Positions 45,101-54,140 of a stretch of 64,000 bases of DNA are shown here, piece by piece (position 1 is the stretch's first letter; each line of letters begins with the position of its first letter). Both the position numbers and the translations under genes were made by a program. This stretch comes from Amycolatopsis sp. WQ 127309 (GTDB lineage: Bacteria; Actinomycetota; Actinomycetes; Mycobacteriales; Pseudonocardiaceae): the NCBI RefSeq assembly GCF_023023025.1, contig NZ_CP095481.1, positions 4,774,001 through 4,838,000 of the forward strand, given 5' to 3'. Below the pieces are notes generated by a model. It was not told where the DNA came from. It did no database searches and was given only the letters and a program-made list of their open reading frames with translations.

Positions 45101-45964
45101 GTGGAGTTCCTGCGTCCCACGACGCTCGCCGAGGCCCTGGCCCACAAAGCCGAGCGCCCGGACGCCGTCCCCATCGCCGGCGGCACGGACGTCATGGTCG
45201 AGCTGAACTTCGACCACCGCCGCCCGGACGCGCTGCTCGACCTGACCCGCGTGCCTGAACTGGCGGAGTGGTCCACAACGGACGGCACGGTCCGGCTCGG
45301 CGCCGGCGTCCCGTACAGCCGCGTCATCGCCGAAGTGGGTGAACTCGTCCCGGCGCTGGCCATGGCCTCGCGCACGGTCGGCTCGCCCCAGATCCGCAAC
45401 CGCGGCACGGTCGGCGGCAACCTCGGCGCCGCCTCACCCGCCGGCGACACCCACCCGGTGCTGCTGGCCCTGGACGCGCGGGTCGAGGTCGCCTCCGTGC
45501 GGGGGACCCGGGTCCTCCCGGCGGAGGAGTTCTACGTCGGCGTGAAGCGCCACTCGCTGGCGCCGGACGAGCTGATCACCGCCGTCCACCTGCCCGCGCA
45601 CGCCGGACCGCAGCAGTTCGCCAAGGTCGGGACGCGCAACGCGATGGTCATCGCGGTCTGTTCCTTCGCGCTGGCCCTGCGCGACGGTGTTGTCGGTGCC
45701 GCGATCGGGTCGGCCGCGCCCACGCCACGCCGGGCCCGCGCCGCCGAGGAGTTCCTCGCCGCGGAGCTGCCGTGGGGCTCGCCGGAGCCGTTGCCGGACT
45801 CCCTGAAACGCCGCTTCGGCGACCTGGTCGCCGAGGCGACGTCGCCGATCAACGACGTCCGCGGCAGCGCCGCGTACCGCAAACACGCGCTGTCGGTGCT
45901 CGCGCGGCGTACGTTGACGTGGGCCTGGGACGAGCACCGGACGGGGGAGCGGGTTTGCGCCTGA
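45101..45964 (+). CDS. Xanthine dehydrogenase FAD-binding subunit
   Basis: A 287-residue FAD subunit of a three-subunit molybdenum hydroxylase. FAD-binding motifs are PIAGGTDVMVELN (about 25-37) and TVGGNLGAASPAGD (about 103-116); the CO_deh_flav_C domain follows. It passes electrons from the iron-sulfur subunit to NAD+ or another acceptor. AAAGGAGCACGA before the GTG at 45101 is an ideal ribosome site and overrides longer upstream readings. First gene of the operon divergent from pucR; its end overlaps the next gene. Confidence 0.94.
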   Translation: MEFLRPTTLAEALAHKAERPDAVPIAGGTDVMVELNFDHRRPDALLDLTRVPELAEWSTTDGTVRLGAGVPYSRVIAEVGELVPALAMASRTVGSPQIRNRGTVGGNLGAASPAGDTHPVLLALDARVEVASVRGTRVLPAEEFYVGVKRHSLAPDELITAVHLPAHAGPQQFAKVGTRNAMVIAVCSFALALRDGVVGAAIGSAAPTPRRARAAEEFLAAELPWGSPEPLPDSLKRRFGDLVAEATSPINDVRGSAAYRKHALSVLARRTLTWAWDEHRTGERVCA

Positions 45965-46437
45965 ATGTCACGATCAACGGCGAGAAACGGCAGGCCGACG
46001 ACGTCTGGGAGGGTGAAAGCCTGCTCTACGTGCTGCGCGAGCGGCTCGGCCTCCCGGGCTCGAAGAACGCTTGTGAGCAGGGCGAATGCGGCTCCTGCAC
46101 GGTCTACCTCGACGCCGTCCCGGTGTGCGCCTGCCTGGTCGCGGCCGGACAGGCCGAGGGGCGCGTGGTGCGCACGGTCGAGGGCCTGGCCGACGGCGAC
46201 GTCCTCGACCCGATCCAGCAGTCCTTTGTGGACCAAGGCGCCGTCCAGTGCGGCTTCTGCACGCCGGGGCTGGTCGTCGCCGCGCACGACCTGCTGAACC
46301 GCGTCGCCGATCCGAGCGACGAAGAGATCCGCGAAGCGCTGGCCGGCAACCTCTGCCGCTGCACCGGCTACGAAAAGATCCTCGACGCCGTGCGAGCCGT
46401 GGCGAAGGGCCCTAGCGGAAAGGACACTGTCGCGTGA
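45955..46437 (+). CDS. Xanthine dehydrogenase (2Fe-2S)-binding subunit
   Basis: A 160-residue two-cluster ferredoxin-like subunit. The plant-type cluster ligands are in CEQGECGSC followed by CAC; the second cluster is bound by CGFC and CRC in the helical C-terminal domain. It relays electrons from the Mo centre to FAD. The TTG at 45955, after GGGGGAGC and inside the end of the FAD subunit gene, best fits; a CTG two codons on is possible. Its stop overlaps the deaminase start by four bases. Confidence 0.94.
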   Translation: MRLNVTINGEKRQADDVWEGESLLYVLRERLGLPGSKNACEQGECGSCTVYLDAVPVCACLVAAGQAEGRVVRTVEGLADGDVLDPIQQSFVDQGAVQCGFCTPGLVVAAHDLLNRVADPSDEEIREALAGNLCRCTGYEKILDAVRAVAKGPSGKDTVA

Positions 46438-47774
46438 GGACACTCATCACCGGCGGGGCGATCGCCACGGTCAGCGGCGAGGAGTACGCCAGCGGATACG
46501 TCGTCGTCGAGAACGACCGGATCGCCGAAGTCGGCGAAGGCGGCTACACCGGCGAGTTCGACGAGCGCGTCGACGCGTCGGGCTGCCTGGTCACCCCCGG
46601 CCTGATCAACACCCACCACCACCTCTACCAGTGGGCGACCCGCGGGATGGCCGCCGACCACACGCTCTTCCAGTGGCTGGTCGCGCTCTACCCGGTCTGG
46701 GGCCGGCTCGACGCGGAGATCACGCACGCCGCCGCCACGGCCGGGATGGCACGGCTGGCGCTGACCGGCTGCACCACCGTCGCGGACCACCACTACGTCT
46801 TCCCCCGCGACGGCGGCGACCAGGTGGCCGCGCTGGCGTCGGCCCGGCAGCGGATCGGCGTCCGGCTGCATGTCGTGCGCGGCTCGATGGACCGCGGCGA
46901 GTCCGACGGCGGGCTGCCGCCGGACAACCTCGTCGAGACGACCGACGACGCGCTGGCCGGCACCGAAGCGGCGATCGGCCGCTTCCACGACGACTCGGCG
47001 GGAGCGCACCTGCAGATCGCCGTCGGCCCGTGCTCGCCGTTCTCGGTCACCGAACGGCTGATGTCCGGCGCGGCCGAACTGGCCCGCAGCAAGGGCGTCC
47101 GGCTCCACACGCACCTCGCCGAAACCCTCGACGAAGAGCAGCAGTGCCTGGCCGAAGTCGGCTGCACGCCCGCCGAGTACGCCGACAAGCTGGGCTGGCT
47201 CGCCGACGACGTCTGGCTCGCGCACACCATCCACCTCGCGCCCGACGCGATCCGCCGCTTCGGCGCGACCGGCACCGGCTCGGCGCACTGCCCGACGTCC
47301 AACGGCCGCATCGGCGCCGGCATCGCCCCGGTCCGCGACCTGCTCGACGCGGGCGTCGCGGTCGGCCTCGGCGCCGACGGGGCCGCGTCCAACGAGTCCG
47401 GCGGGCTCGGTGAGGAGCTGCACCAGGCGTTGCTGCAGGCGCGGCAACGCGGCGGCCCGCGCGGGCTGACCACACGGGAAGCGCTGTGGATGGGCACGAT
47501 GGGCGGCGCCCGCTGCCTCGGCCGGGCGGACGACCTCGGCTCGATCGAGCCCGGCAAGCTCGCCGACCTGGCGATCTGGGACCTGACCGGCCTGAACTAC
47601 GCGGGCATCACGGACCCCGTCGCGGCGCTGGTCCTGGGCACGACGCCGCCGGTGCGGCGGCTGTTCGTCGGCGGCAAGGCCGTCGTCGAGGACGGCACGC
47701 TGCGGGAGGCGGACGAGTCCGAGATCGCGTCGGAGCTGAAGTCGGCGAGCGCCAGACTGCGGGAGGACCGATGA
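46434..47774 (+). CDS. 8-oxoguanine deaminase (amidohydrolase)
   Basis: A 446-residue amidohydrolase-superfamily deaminase. Metal ligands are in INTHHHLYQ (about 58-66), the later HTHLAETLDEE and AHTIHL, and LGADGAASNESG carries the catalytic Asp. The FQWLVALYPVW segment and overall pattern match the 8-oxoguanine deaminase/hydroxydechloroatrazine ethylaminohydrolase group rather than GuaD-type guanine deaminases. The product would be urate, the same as from xanthine dehydrogenase, whose subunits flank it in one operon with four-base overlaps. Exact purine preference needs assay. Confidence 0.85.
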   Translation: MRTLITGGAIATVSGEEYASGYVVVENDRIAEVGEGGYTGEFDERVDASGCLVTPGLINTHHHLYQWATRGMAADHTLFQWLVALYPVWGRLDAEITHAAATAGMARLALTGCTTVADHHYVFPRDGGDQVAALASARQRIGVRLHVVRGSMDRGESDGGLPPDNLVETTDDALAGTEAAIGRFHDDSAGAHLQIAVGPCSPFSVTERLMSGAAELARSKGVRLHTHLAETLDEEQQCLAEVGCTPAEYADKLGWLADDVWLAHTIHLAPDAIRRFGATGTGSAHCPTSNGRIGAGIAPVRDLLDAGVAVGLGADGAASNESGGLGEELHQALLQARQRGGPRGLTTREALWMGTMGGARCLGRADDLGSIEPGKLADLAIWDLTGLNYAGITDPVAALVLGTTPPVRRLFVGGKAVVEDGTLREADESEIASELKSASARLREDR

Positions 47775-50026
47775 CCGCCACCGTCGGCACGCAGACGGTC
47801 AACGGCGTCGGCACGTCGCCGCGGCGTCCCGACGGGACGGTCAAGGTGCGCGGCGAGTTCGCGTACTCCTCGGACCTGTGGCACGAGGACATGGTGTGGG
47901 GCGTGACCCTGCGCAGCCCGCACCCGTACGCGCGGATCACCGGGATCGACATCACCGACGCCCTGAAGGTGCCCGGGGTCTACGCCGTGCTGACCCACGA
48001 GGACGTCCCCGGCGTCAACCGCTACGGGCTGGAGCACACCGATCAGCCGGTGCTCGCTTCTTCCGTTGTGCGGTACCAGGGTGAGCCGGTCGCGCTGGTC
48101 GCCGCCGACCACCCGGAGACCGCGCGGCGCGCGATGAAGCGGATCGCCGTTTCCTATGAAGAACTCTCTCCTGTAACGGATTCCGAAGCGGCTGTCGCGG
48201 GCGAAGGTGCTTCGCTACACGACGGCGGCAACGTCGTCCGGCACGTGAAGATCCGCCGTGGGCCGCAGGATCTTTCCGCCGACGTCGTCGTCTCCGGCGT
48301 CTACGAGGTCGGCATGCAGGACCAGGCGTTCCTCGGCCCGGAGTCCGGGCTCGCCGTGCCGGACACCGAAGGCGGCGTCGACCTGTACGTCGCGACGCAG
48401 TGGCTGCACGTCGACCAGCAGCAGATCGTCGCCGCGCTGGGCCTGCCGGTGGAGAAGGTGCGGCTCACGCTGGGCGGCGTCGGGGGCGCGTTCGGCGGGC
48501 GCGAGGACCTGTCGATGCAGGTCCACGCGTGCCTGCTGGCGTTGCACACCGGCAAGCCGGTGAAGATGGTCTACAACCGCGAAGAGTCCTTCTACGGCCA
48601 CGTGCACCGCCACCCGGCGAAGATGTACTACGAACACGGCGCTACCCGCGACGGCCGGCTCGTCTACGTGCGGACGCGGTTGTTCCTCGACGGCGGCGCG
48701 TACGCGTCCTCGACCGGCGCGGTGGTCGCGAACGCCGCCACGCTCGGCGTCGGACCGTACACAGTGGACAGTGTGGCGGTCGACTGCTGGGGCACCTACA
48801 CGAACAACCCGCCGTGCGGCGCGATGCGCGGCTTCGGCGCGGTGCAGGCGGCGTTCGGCTACGAGTCGCAGATGGACAAGCTCGCGGCTGCCTGCGGCCT
48901 CGACCCGGTCGAGATCCGCGTCCGCAACGCGATGAGCGAAGGCGCGCTGATGCCGACCGGCCAGGCCGTCGACTCCGCCGCCCCGGTCGCCGAGCTGCTG
49001 GACCTGGTCCGAGCCAAGCCGATGCCCCCGGACCGGCCGTTCGACCTGCGGCACATGCCCGGCGGCGTCTCCAACACGACGCACGGCGAAGGCGTCGTCC
49101 GCGGCGTCGGCTACGCGGTCGGGATCAAGAACGTCTGCTTCTCCGAAGGCTTCGACGACTACTCGACGGCGCGGGTTCGGCTGCAGCTGGTCGGCGGCGA
49201 GCCGGCGGCGACGGTGCACACCGCGGCCTGCGAGGTCGGCCAGGGCCTGGTGACGATCATGCAGCAGATCGTCCGGACCGAGCTGGGCGTCGAGCAGGTG
49301 ACGGTGCTGCCGATGGACACCTCGATCGGCAACGGCGGCTCGACGTCGGCGTCACGGCAGACGTACGTGACCGGCGGCGCGGTGCAGGCCGCCTGCGTGG
49401 CGGTGCGGGCGCGGCTGCTGTCCCGGTTCGACCGGAAGACGCGCGTCGTCGGCGGCAAGCTCGTCGCGGTCGACGGCCAGGTGCTCGCCGACCTGGTGGA
49501 CGTCCTCGCCGAGGACGTCTACGACGAGACGGTGGAGTGGCGGCACCGGCCTACTTCTTCGCTGGATCCGGAAACCGGGCAGGGCATGGCGCACGTGCAG
49601 TACGCGTTCGCCGCGCACCGGGCCGTCGTCGACGTCGACGTCGAGCTGGGCCTGGTCAAGGTGGTCGCGCTGGACTGCGCGCAGGACGTCGGCAAGGCGC
49701 TGAACCCGCAGGCCGTGCTGGGCCAGATCCAGGGCGGTTCGGCGCAGGGGCTCGGGCTCGCGGTGATGGAGGAGATCCAGACCTCCGGCGGGAAGATCCG
49801 GAACCCCTCCTTCACCGACTACCTGATCCCGACGGTCCTGGACATGCCGCCGATGAGCATCGACGTCCTGGAGCGCCCGGACCCGCACGCGCCGTACGGC
49901 CTGCGCGGGGTGGGGGAGCCGCCGACGATCTCGTCGACCCCGGCGATCGTGGCGGCGATCCGGGCCGCGACCGGGCTCGCGCTCACGCGCGTCCCGGTGC
50001 GGCCCGAACACCTGACGGGGACCTGA
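47771..50026 (+). CDS. Xanthine dehydrogenase molybdopterin-binding subunit
   Basis: A 751-residue catalytic subunit of the xanthine oxidase family. Mo-cofactor segments include GGVGGAFGGRED, CGAMRGFGAVQAAF and GNGGSTSASRQTYVTGGA; the base Glu that activates the Mo-OH is in RGVGEPPTISSTPAI near the C terminus. It hydroxylates hypoxanthine/xanthine to urate. The ATG at 47771 overlaps the deaminase stop. The 3' end stops one base from the convergent galactosidase gene. No XdhC-type cofactor sulfuration factor is in the window. Confidence 0.94.
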   Translation: MTATVGTQTVNGVGTSPRRPDGTVKVRGEFAYSSDLWHEDMVWGVTLRSPHPYARITGIDITDALKVPGVYAVLTHEDVPGVNRYGLEHTDQPVLASSVVRYQGEPVALVAADHPETARRAMKRIAVSYEELSPVTDSEAAVAGEGASLHDGGNVVRHVKIRRGPQDLSADVVVSGVYEVGMQDQAFLGPESGLAVPDTEGGVDLYVATQWLHVDQQQIVAALGLPVEKVRLTLGGVGGAFGGREDLSMQVHACLLALHTGKPVKMVYNREESFYGHVHRHPAKMYYEHGATRDGRLVYVRTRLFLDGGAYASSTGAVVANAATLGVGPYTVDSVAVDCWGTYTNNPPCGAMRGFGAVQAAFGYESQMDKLAAACGLDPVEIRVRNAMSEGALMPTGQAVDSAAPVAELLDLVRAKPMPPDRPFDLRHMPGGVSNTTHGEGVVRGVGYAVGIKNVCFSEGFDDYSTARVRLQLVGGEPAATVHTAACEVGQGLVTIMQQIVRTELGVEQVTVLPMDTSIGNGGSTSASRQTYVTGGAVQAACVAVRARLLSRFDRKTRVVGGKLVAVDGQVLADLVDVLAEDVYDETVEWRHRPTSSLDPETGQGMAHVQYAFAAHRAVVDVDVELGLVKVVALDCAQDVGKALNPQAVLGQIQGGSAQGLGLAVMEEIQTSGGKIRNPSFTDYLIPTVLDMPPMSIDVLERPDPHAPYGLRGVGEPPTISSTPAIVAAIRAATGLALTRVPVRPEHLTGT

Positions 50027-50027
50027 G

Positions 50028-51608
50028 CTACTTGAGGGACCAGTTCTGGTTGGCGTCGTCGTTGCAGCCCCACAGTTCGAGCTGAGTGCCGTTGACGTTG
50101 CCGGCGGGCTTGTCGCCGCCGGTGACGTCGACGCACAGGCCGGATTGCGTGCCGGTGATCGAGCCGTCGACGTTGAGCTTGAACTGCTGGTTCGTGCCGC
50201 CGTGGCACGTCCAGACGATCAGCTTGGTCCCGGCCGCGGTCGCACCGCCGTCGGCGTCGAGGCAGAGGCCGTTGGCCTTCAGTTCTCCGGCGCTGGTGAA
50301 CGTCCAGGACTGGTTGGACCCGCCGTCGCAGTCCCAGATGTCGACCTTGGTGCCGGGCGTCGTGAGGTTGCCGTTGATGTCGGCGCACCGCGACGACGAC
50401 GCGCCCTGCAGCGCCTTGGCCGTGCCGATGCTGGAGCCGCTCGCATTGGCCTTCACCCGGTAGATCACGGTGCTGTGCGACGGCACGGCGGCGCTGATCG
50501 TGCCGGTGCTGGTGGTCAGCTCCTTCGACCACAGGTTGGTCAGCCGGTAGTTCGACGCGCTGGGCAGCCCGGCCGCGGCGGCCGTCGTCGAGACGGTCTT
50601 CGTGGTGGTGTTCTCGTTGAACAGGACGACGGCGACGTCCCCGTCCTGGAGGGGCTTCCGCAGGACGTCCAGCCCGCCGCTCGACGAGATGCGCGTCGCC
50701 TGCTTGCCGAGGGAGTCCTGGTCGACGGCGATGACGTCCGAGTTCAGGTAGGTGGAGAAGGTCGCGACGCTCGCGGAGCGCAGATCGGCGCCGGCGATCA
50801 GCGGCGCGGCCATCGCCGCCCAGAGCGTGAAGTGCGCGCGGTCCTCCTGGAAGTCCATGCCGTCGCCGACCTCGAGCATGTCGGGGTCGTTCCAGGCGCC
50901 GGGCTTCGCGGCGGACGCGAGGCCGACGTTCTGGCGGTAGATCGAGTCGATGCTGCCCCAGTTGTTGGTGATGTCGCCGGTGGTGCGCCACAGGTTGCCG
51001 ACGTCGGGCGCCCAGGTGGACGGGGAGAAGTTGCCCCATTCGCAGATGCTGTAGGCGATCGGGCGGCCGGTGGCCTTGAGCGCGTCACGCATCGCGGAGT
51101 AGCGGCGGACGTAGTCCTGCTGGGTTTCGCCGCCGGGGCTGCCGCAGTTGTCGTACTTGAGGTAGTCGACGCCCCAGCTCGCGTAGCTGTTGGCGTCGGT
51201 CTGCTCGTGGCCGAGGCTGCCGGGGTAGTGCTGGCAGGTCTCGCTGCCGGCGCTCTCGTAGATCCCGAACTTCATCCCGCGCGCGTGGATGTAGTCACCG
51301 AGCGCCTTGAGGCCGCTGGGGAACTTCGCCGGGTCCGCGACGAGGTTGCCCGCGCCGTCCCGGTTCTTGGTCATCCAGCAGTCGTCGAGGTTGACGTAGG
51401 TGTAGCCGCGGTCGCGCATCCCGGAACTGACCATCAGGTCGGTGGTCTGCTTGACGAGCGTCTCGTTGATGTTGCACTCGAAGGTGTTCCAGGTGTTCCA
51501 CCCCATCGGGGGTGTTCTCGCGAGCCCGTTTTCCAGGGCATCGGCGGGCTGACCGGTGATCCCGATGACGGCGACGGCGGTGGCGAGGACGGCGAGGACA
51601 CGGCGCAT
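50028..51608 (-). CDS. Secreted alpha-galactosidase (GH27) with ricin-type carbohydrate-binding domain
   Basis: A 526-residue exported enzyme. A Sec signal peptide (about 1-25, ending near ADA) precedes the GH27 barrel: TPPMGWNTWNTF, YVNLDDCWM, nucleophile Asp in YLKYDNCGSPGG, acid/base Asp in WRTTGDI and PGAWNDPDMLEVG. The C terminus (about 395-526) is a ricin/CBM13 beta-trefoil with three repeats ending NQSW, NQQF and NQNW. It would release galactose from galactosides outside the cell. TTGGAG precedes the ATG at 51608. Unrelated to the purine genes around it. Confidence 0.95.
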   Translation of the reverse strand: MRRVLAVLATAVAVIGITGQPADALENGLARTPPMGWNTWNTFECNINETLVKQTTDLMVSSGMRDRGYTYVNLDDCWMTKNRDGAGNLVADPAKFPSGLKALGDYIHARGMKFGIYESAGSETCQHYPGSLGHEQTDANSYASWGVDYLKYDNCGSPGGETQQDYVRRYSAMRDALKATGRPIAYSICEWGNFSPSTWAPDVGNLWRTTGDITNNWGSIDSIYRQNVGLASAAKPGAWNDPDMLEVGDGMDFQEDRAHFTLWAAMAAPLIAGADLRSASVATFSTYLNSDVIAVDQDSLGKQATRISSSGGLDVLRKPLQDGDVAVVLFNENTTTKTVSTTAAAAGLPSASNYRLTNLWSKELTTSTGTISAAVPSHSTVIYRVKANASGSSIGTAKALQGASSSRCADINGNLTTPGTKVDIWDCDGGSNQSWTFTSAGELKANGLCLDADGGATAAGTKLIVWTCHGGTNQQFKLNVDGSITGTQSGLCVDVTGGDKPAGNVNGTQLELWGCNDDANQNWSLK

Positions 51609-51722
51609 GGCGGCTCCAACCGAACGACGGTGTTGAGGCAGGAGGACTAGACCACTCTGCAGCCTTGATGTCCGATGCTGATCGGTCAAGCGCCATTTTG
51701 AGTATTCTTGTTGGATTCCCGA

Positions 51723-52301
51723 CTAAAGTTGCTCGCTCTGAAGCCGCTTGGCAACGTCCACGCTGGTCGCGCCGGCGACGGCCATGGCCTCGGTGTCCCG
51801 CAGCGCCCGGCAGAGGACAAAGGCGCCTTCGAGGCTGTTGACGACGGAGATGGTGAGCGTCCGCGCGGCCTCCCGGCCGAGCCCGAACCGGGCGAACTTC
51901 TCGGTCCCGGCGTCGATCCACGCGGTGAAGACGTCGGCGGTGGCTTCCCGCAGCGGTTCGTTGGTACTCGCGACCTCGAGAGCAACGGTCGCGATCGGGC
52001 AGCCTTCGACGTAGTCGGTGGCTTCGAGCGTCGCGATCCCGGCGGCGAAGAACGCCTCGATCCCGCTGATCAGGTCGGGTGCCGGGTCGATGAAGAGGTC
52101 GAACAGCTGGATGTAGGCCAGCCCGGAACTCCGGACGACCTCGGCACCGAGCTGCTCCTTCCCGCCGGGAAAGAAGTGGTAGAGCGAGCCGAAGGGAGCA
52201 TTCGCCTCACTGACGATCTGCTTGAGCCCGGTACCGCTGTACCCATTGCGCCGAAAAAGCTCAGCCCCGGCGGCCATGATGCGTTCCTTGGTCCCTGCCA
52301 C
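51723..52301 (-). CDS. TetR family regulator, LmrA/YxaF type
   Basis: A 192-residue TetR protein. The recognition region reads YSGTGLKQIVSEANAPFGSLYHFFPGGKEQLGAEVV, a hallmark of the LmrA/YxaF/QacR-like group; the C-terminal half (YVEGCPIATVALE) fits the same group. A TAGA-GCGT-TCTA pseudo-palindrome lies 22-33 bases upstream, so autorepression is likely. No obvious co-regulated gene adjoins it; the next rightward 950 bases are gene-free. Confidence 0.9.
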   Translation of the reverse strand: MAGTKERIMAAGAELFRRNGYSGTGLKQIVSEANAPFGSLYHFFPGGKEQLGAEVVRSSGLAYIQLFDLFIDPAPDLISGIEAFFAAGIATLEATDYVEGCPIATVALEVASTNEPLREATADVFTAWIDAGTEKFARFGLGREAARTLTISVVNSLEGAFVLCRALRDTEAMAVAGATSVDVAKRLQSEQL

Positions 52302-52322
52302 GGTTAGAGGATACGCGGTCGT

Positions 52323-52334
52323 TAGAGCGTTCTA
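52323..52334. promoter_or_regulatory. Candidate TetR (LmrA/YxaF-type) operator
   Basis: TAGAGCGTTCTA is a 12-base pseudo-palindrome (four-base perfect outer arms) 22 bases upstream of the TetR ATG. On the minus strand it falls inside the spacer after TTGATA (52332-52337), a candidate -35, where binding would repress. Confidence 0.5.
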
Positions 52335-52339
52335 TCAAC

Positions 52340-52613
52340 TCCGGTCGGCCTGCCCCGCGGCTCGGCGGGCGAGATCCACGCTCGGTCGGTTCGCCCGCGC
52401 CTTGGTGGTCTGTTCCACGCTCGGTCGGCTTGCCTACGCTTTGGCGGTTTGGTCGGCGCTCGATCGGCTTGCCCCGCGCTTCAGCGGGTTGGTCCGCGCT
52501 CGGCCGACTCGCCCACGCCTCAGCAGCCCGCTTCACGCTCGATCGGCCCGCTCGCGCCTCGGCAGTCTGTTTCCCGCTTGATCGGCTCGCCATGCGCGGT
52601 CTGTCGCCCACGA
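52340..52613. repeat. Seven imperfect 39-base tandem repeats
   Basis: Units begin near 52340, 52379, 52418, 52457, 52497, 52536 and 52575, with 39-base spacing once broken by a single insertion. Each starts CGCTCGRTCGGCTTGCC-like and ends in a G/T-rich half. Copies are about 65-80% alike, so the array is old. Because 39 is divisible by three, all frames read as 13-residue repeats, which is not by itself evidence of coding. Confidence 0.75.
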
Positions 52614-52809
52614 TTCGGCGGCGGGTTTACGCCCGATCGGCATGTCCACGCCTCGACCGGGGCTCGCCCACGCCCGGCGAGGTGTGGTCCAGGCCAAAGC
52701 CCTTGCCTACCCCCGGCAGCTGTCCGCAACCCAACTGGCTCGCCCCGCACCGCCCGGCCGTTCGAGTCGCTCCACCTCGGGCCCGCGCTCGCCGGATTTG
52801 CGTTCGTCG

Positions 52810-53028
52810 CCGATCGCGCCGATCGCGCCGTTCCTACCGATCGCGCCGTTCCTACCGATCGCGCCGTTGCTGCCGATCGCGCCGATCTGGCCGTTCCTGC
52901 GGATCTGCCGTTCCTGCCGATCCCGCCAACTCCCGCCAACTCCCGCCGAGCTGACCAATCCTGCCGATCCCGCCGATCGCGCCAAATTCCGCCGGTCCGG
53001 CCAATCCTGCAGATTCCACCAATCGTGT
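52810..53028. repeat. Short-period (9-base) repeat tract
   Basis: About two dozen nine-base units, mainly CCGATCGCG and CCGTTCCTG/CCGTTCCTA, often alternating to give an 18-base period; the right half degrades to CCAATCCTG-like units. There are no spacers, so this is not CRISPR. Read as peptide it gives only low-complexity tripeptides. Confidence 0.75.
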
Positions 53029-53101
53029 CCGCGCCCTCGGCCAAGCCGCTCCACACTCGGCCTACCCATCCGCGCCCCGACCTGGGAGTTGCTACACCGG
53101 C

Positions 53102-53141
53102 CCGGTTTGTCCACACCCCACCCGTGATGTGGACAAACCGG
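53102..53141. terminator. Hairpin with 14-base arms downstream of uricase
   Basis: CCGGTTTGTCCACA (53102-53115) and TGTGGACAAACCGG (53128-53141) pair perfectly across a 12-base loop, 115 bases beyond the uricase stop. It may end the leftward uricase transcript and separates it from the repeat tract. Confidence 0.5.
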
Positions 53142-53255
53142 CCTCGACATCGGCTTTTCCGGCTTTCCGTCGGAGGGTCCCGATACGCTGGAAGCGGGGC
53201 CGGTCCCCCGGAGAGGGCGGGGGCTGCTTTTTGCGAGGCGAGCGGAAGGCGCTCG

Positions 53256-54137
53256 CTAGTGGATGTCCCAAGCAGGGCCGGGGTCCTCGGCGTCGTCGCG
53301 CAGGATGGTGCCCTCGATCAGCCCGTACGGGCGGTCGGCGGCGTAGAACACCTCGTTGTCGTTCTTCAGCCCGAATGGGCTCAGGTCCACGAGGAAGTGG
53401 TGCTTGTTCGGCAGCGACAGCCGCACCTCCGCGACCTCGGGCCGCCGTTCGAGCACCGACTGGCCCATCGCGTAGAGCGTCTGCTGCAGCGAAAGGCTGT
53501 GCTTCGTCGCGAAGGTCTCCAGCATCGCGCGCCGGATTTCGCGGTGGCTTTCCGCCCAGTCGATGCCGTCGCCCTGGTAGCGCCAGCGCGCGGTGACGGC
53601 GGTCGCGAGGATCCGGTCGTCGGTCTCGGCGAGCGTCGTGTAGTCGTCGCGCGGGAAGCCGTGGAACTCCGAGCCGGTCGACTTGAGCACGACCAGGCCG
53701 TCGATCCCGGACACGACCCACGCGCGGTCGCCCTGGACCGTGACGGCCGTGGTGCGCCGTTCGTTGCCGGCGCCGCTGAACGCGTGGTCGTGCGGCGCGC
53801 CGTCGACGGTGATCCGGTCCCAGCTGTGCTCGTCGATCTTGACCCGGGCGCCGGAGATGCTCTCCTGCGTGCCGGTGAAATGCCGGGCCAGGCGCAGCCC
53901 GAAGTCCTCGATCTCGCCGACCGGCGCCTCCTTCGCGAAGGCGTACACGGTGTTCTTCTGCGTGTCGGTCGCGAGCACCGCGGCGTTGTCGCCGGTCAGG
54001 TGCGTCGCGGCCAGCTCGCCACGCAGCGACGTCGACACGGTGAGGTCCTTCAGGTGGTGGACGGGGCCGTCGCGGCGCACCGTGACCAGGCGGACCTCCG
54101 CCTTGCCGTACTGGTTGGGGCCCAGGGTGATGGCCAC
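53256..54137 (-). CDS. pucL: Factor-independent urate hydroxylase (uricase)
   Basis: A 293-residue cofactor-free uricase made of two T-fold halves. Visible motifs: GPNQYGKAEVRLV at the start, the Thr/Lys active-site segment AATHLTGDNAAVLATDTQKNTVY, and the C-terminal LPNKHHFLVDLSPFGLKNDNEVF with catalytic-site residues. It oxidises urate to 5-hydroxyisourate and H2O2. It is last in the uraD-uraH-uricase operon, three bases after uraH, so product flows directly to its upstream partners. Confidence 0.96.
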   Translation of the reverse strand: MAITLGPNQYGKAEVRLVTVRRDGPVHHLKDLTVSTSLRGELAATHLTGDNAAVLATDTQKNTVYAFAKEAPVGEIEDFGLRLARHFTGTQESISGARVKIDEHSWDRITVDGAPHDHAFSGAGNERRTTAVTVQGDRAWVVSGIDGLVVLKSTGSEFHGFPRDDYTTLAETDDRILATAVTARWRYQGDGIDWAESHREIRRAMLETFATKHSLSLQQTLYAMGQSVLERRPEVAEVRLSLPNKHHFLVDLSPFGLKNDNEVFYAADRPYGLIEGTILRDDAEDPGPAWDIH

Positions 54138-54140
54138 GGT

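Larger units (their letters stand above)
52302..53255. other. 954-base gene-free, repeat-rich region
   Basis: Between a TetR gene and the uricase stop there is no frame with a convincing start, ribosome site and domain. Content is a TetR operator (52323-52334), 39-base tandem repeats (52340-52613), a 9-base-period repeat tract (52810-53028) and a 14-base-arm hairpin (53102-53141). Open frames on both strands here simply reflect repeat periods divisible by three. Confidence 0.7.

Noticed and set aside
52810-53028. Regular short repeats considered as a CRISPR array
   Set aside because: Units are nine bases and directly contiguous, with no unique spacers and no cas genes in the window.
52520-53150. 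Open frames with tri- or 13-residue peptide repeats in the gene-free block
   Set aside because: Repeat periods of 9 and 39 keep all frames open on both strands; no start with a ribosome site, no domain and no preferred frame.
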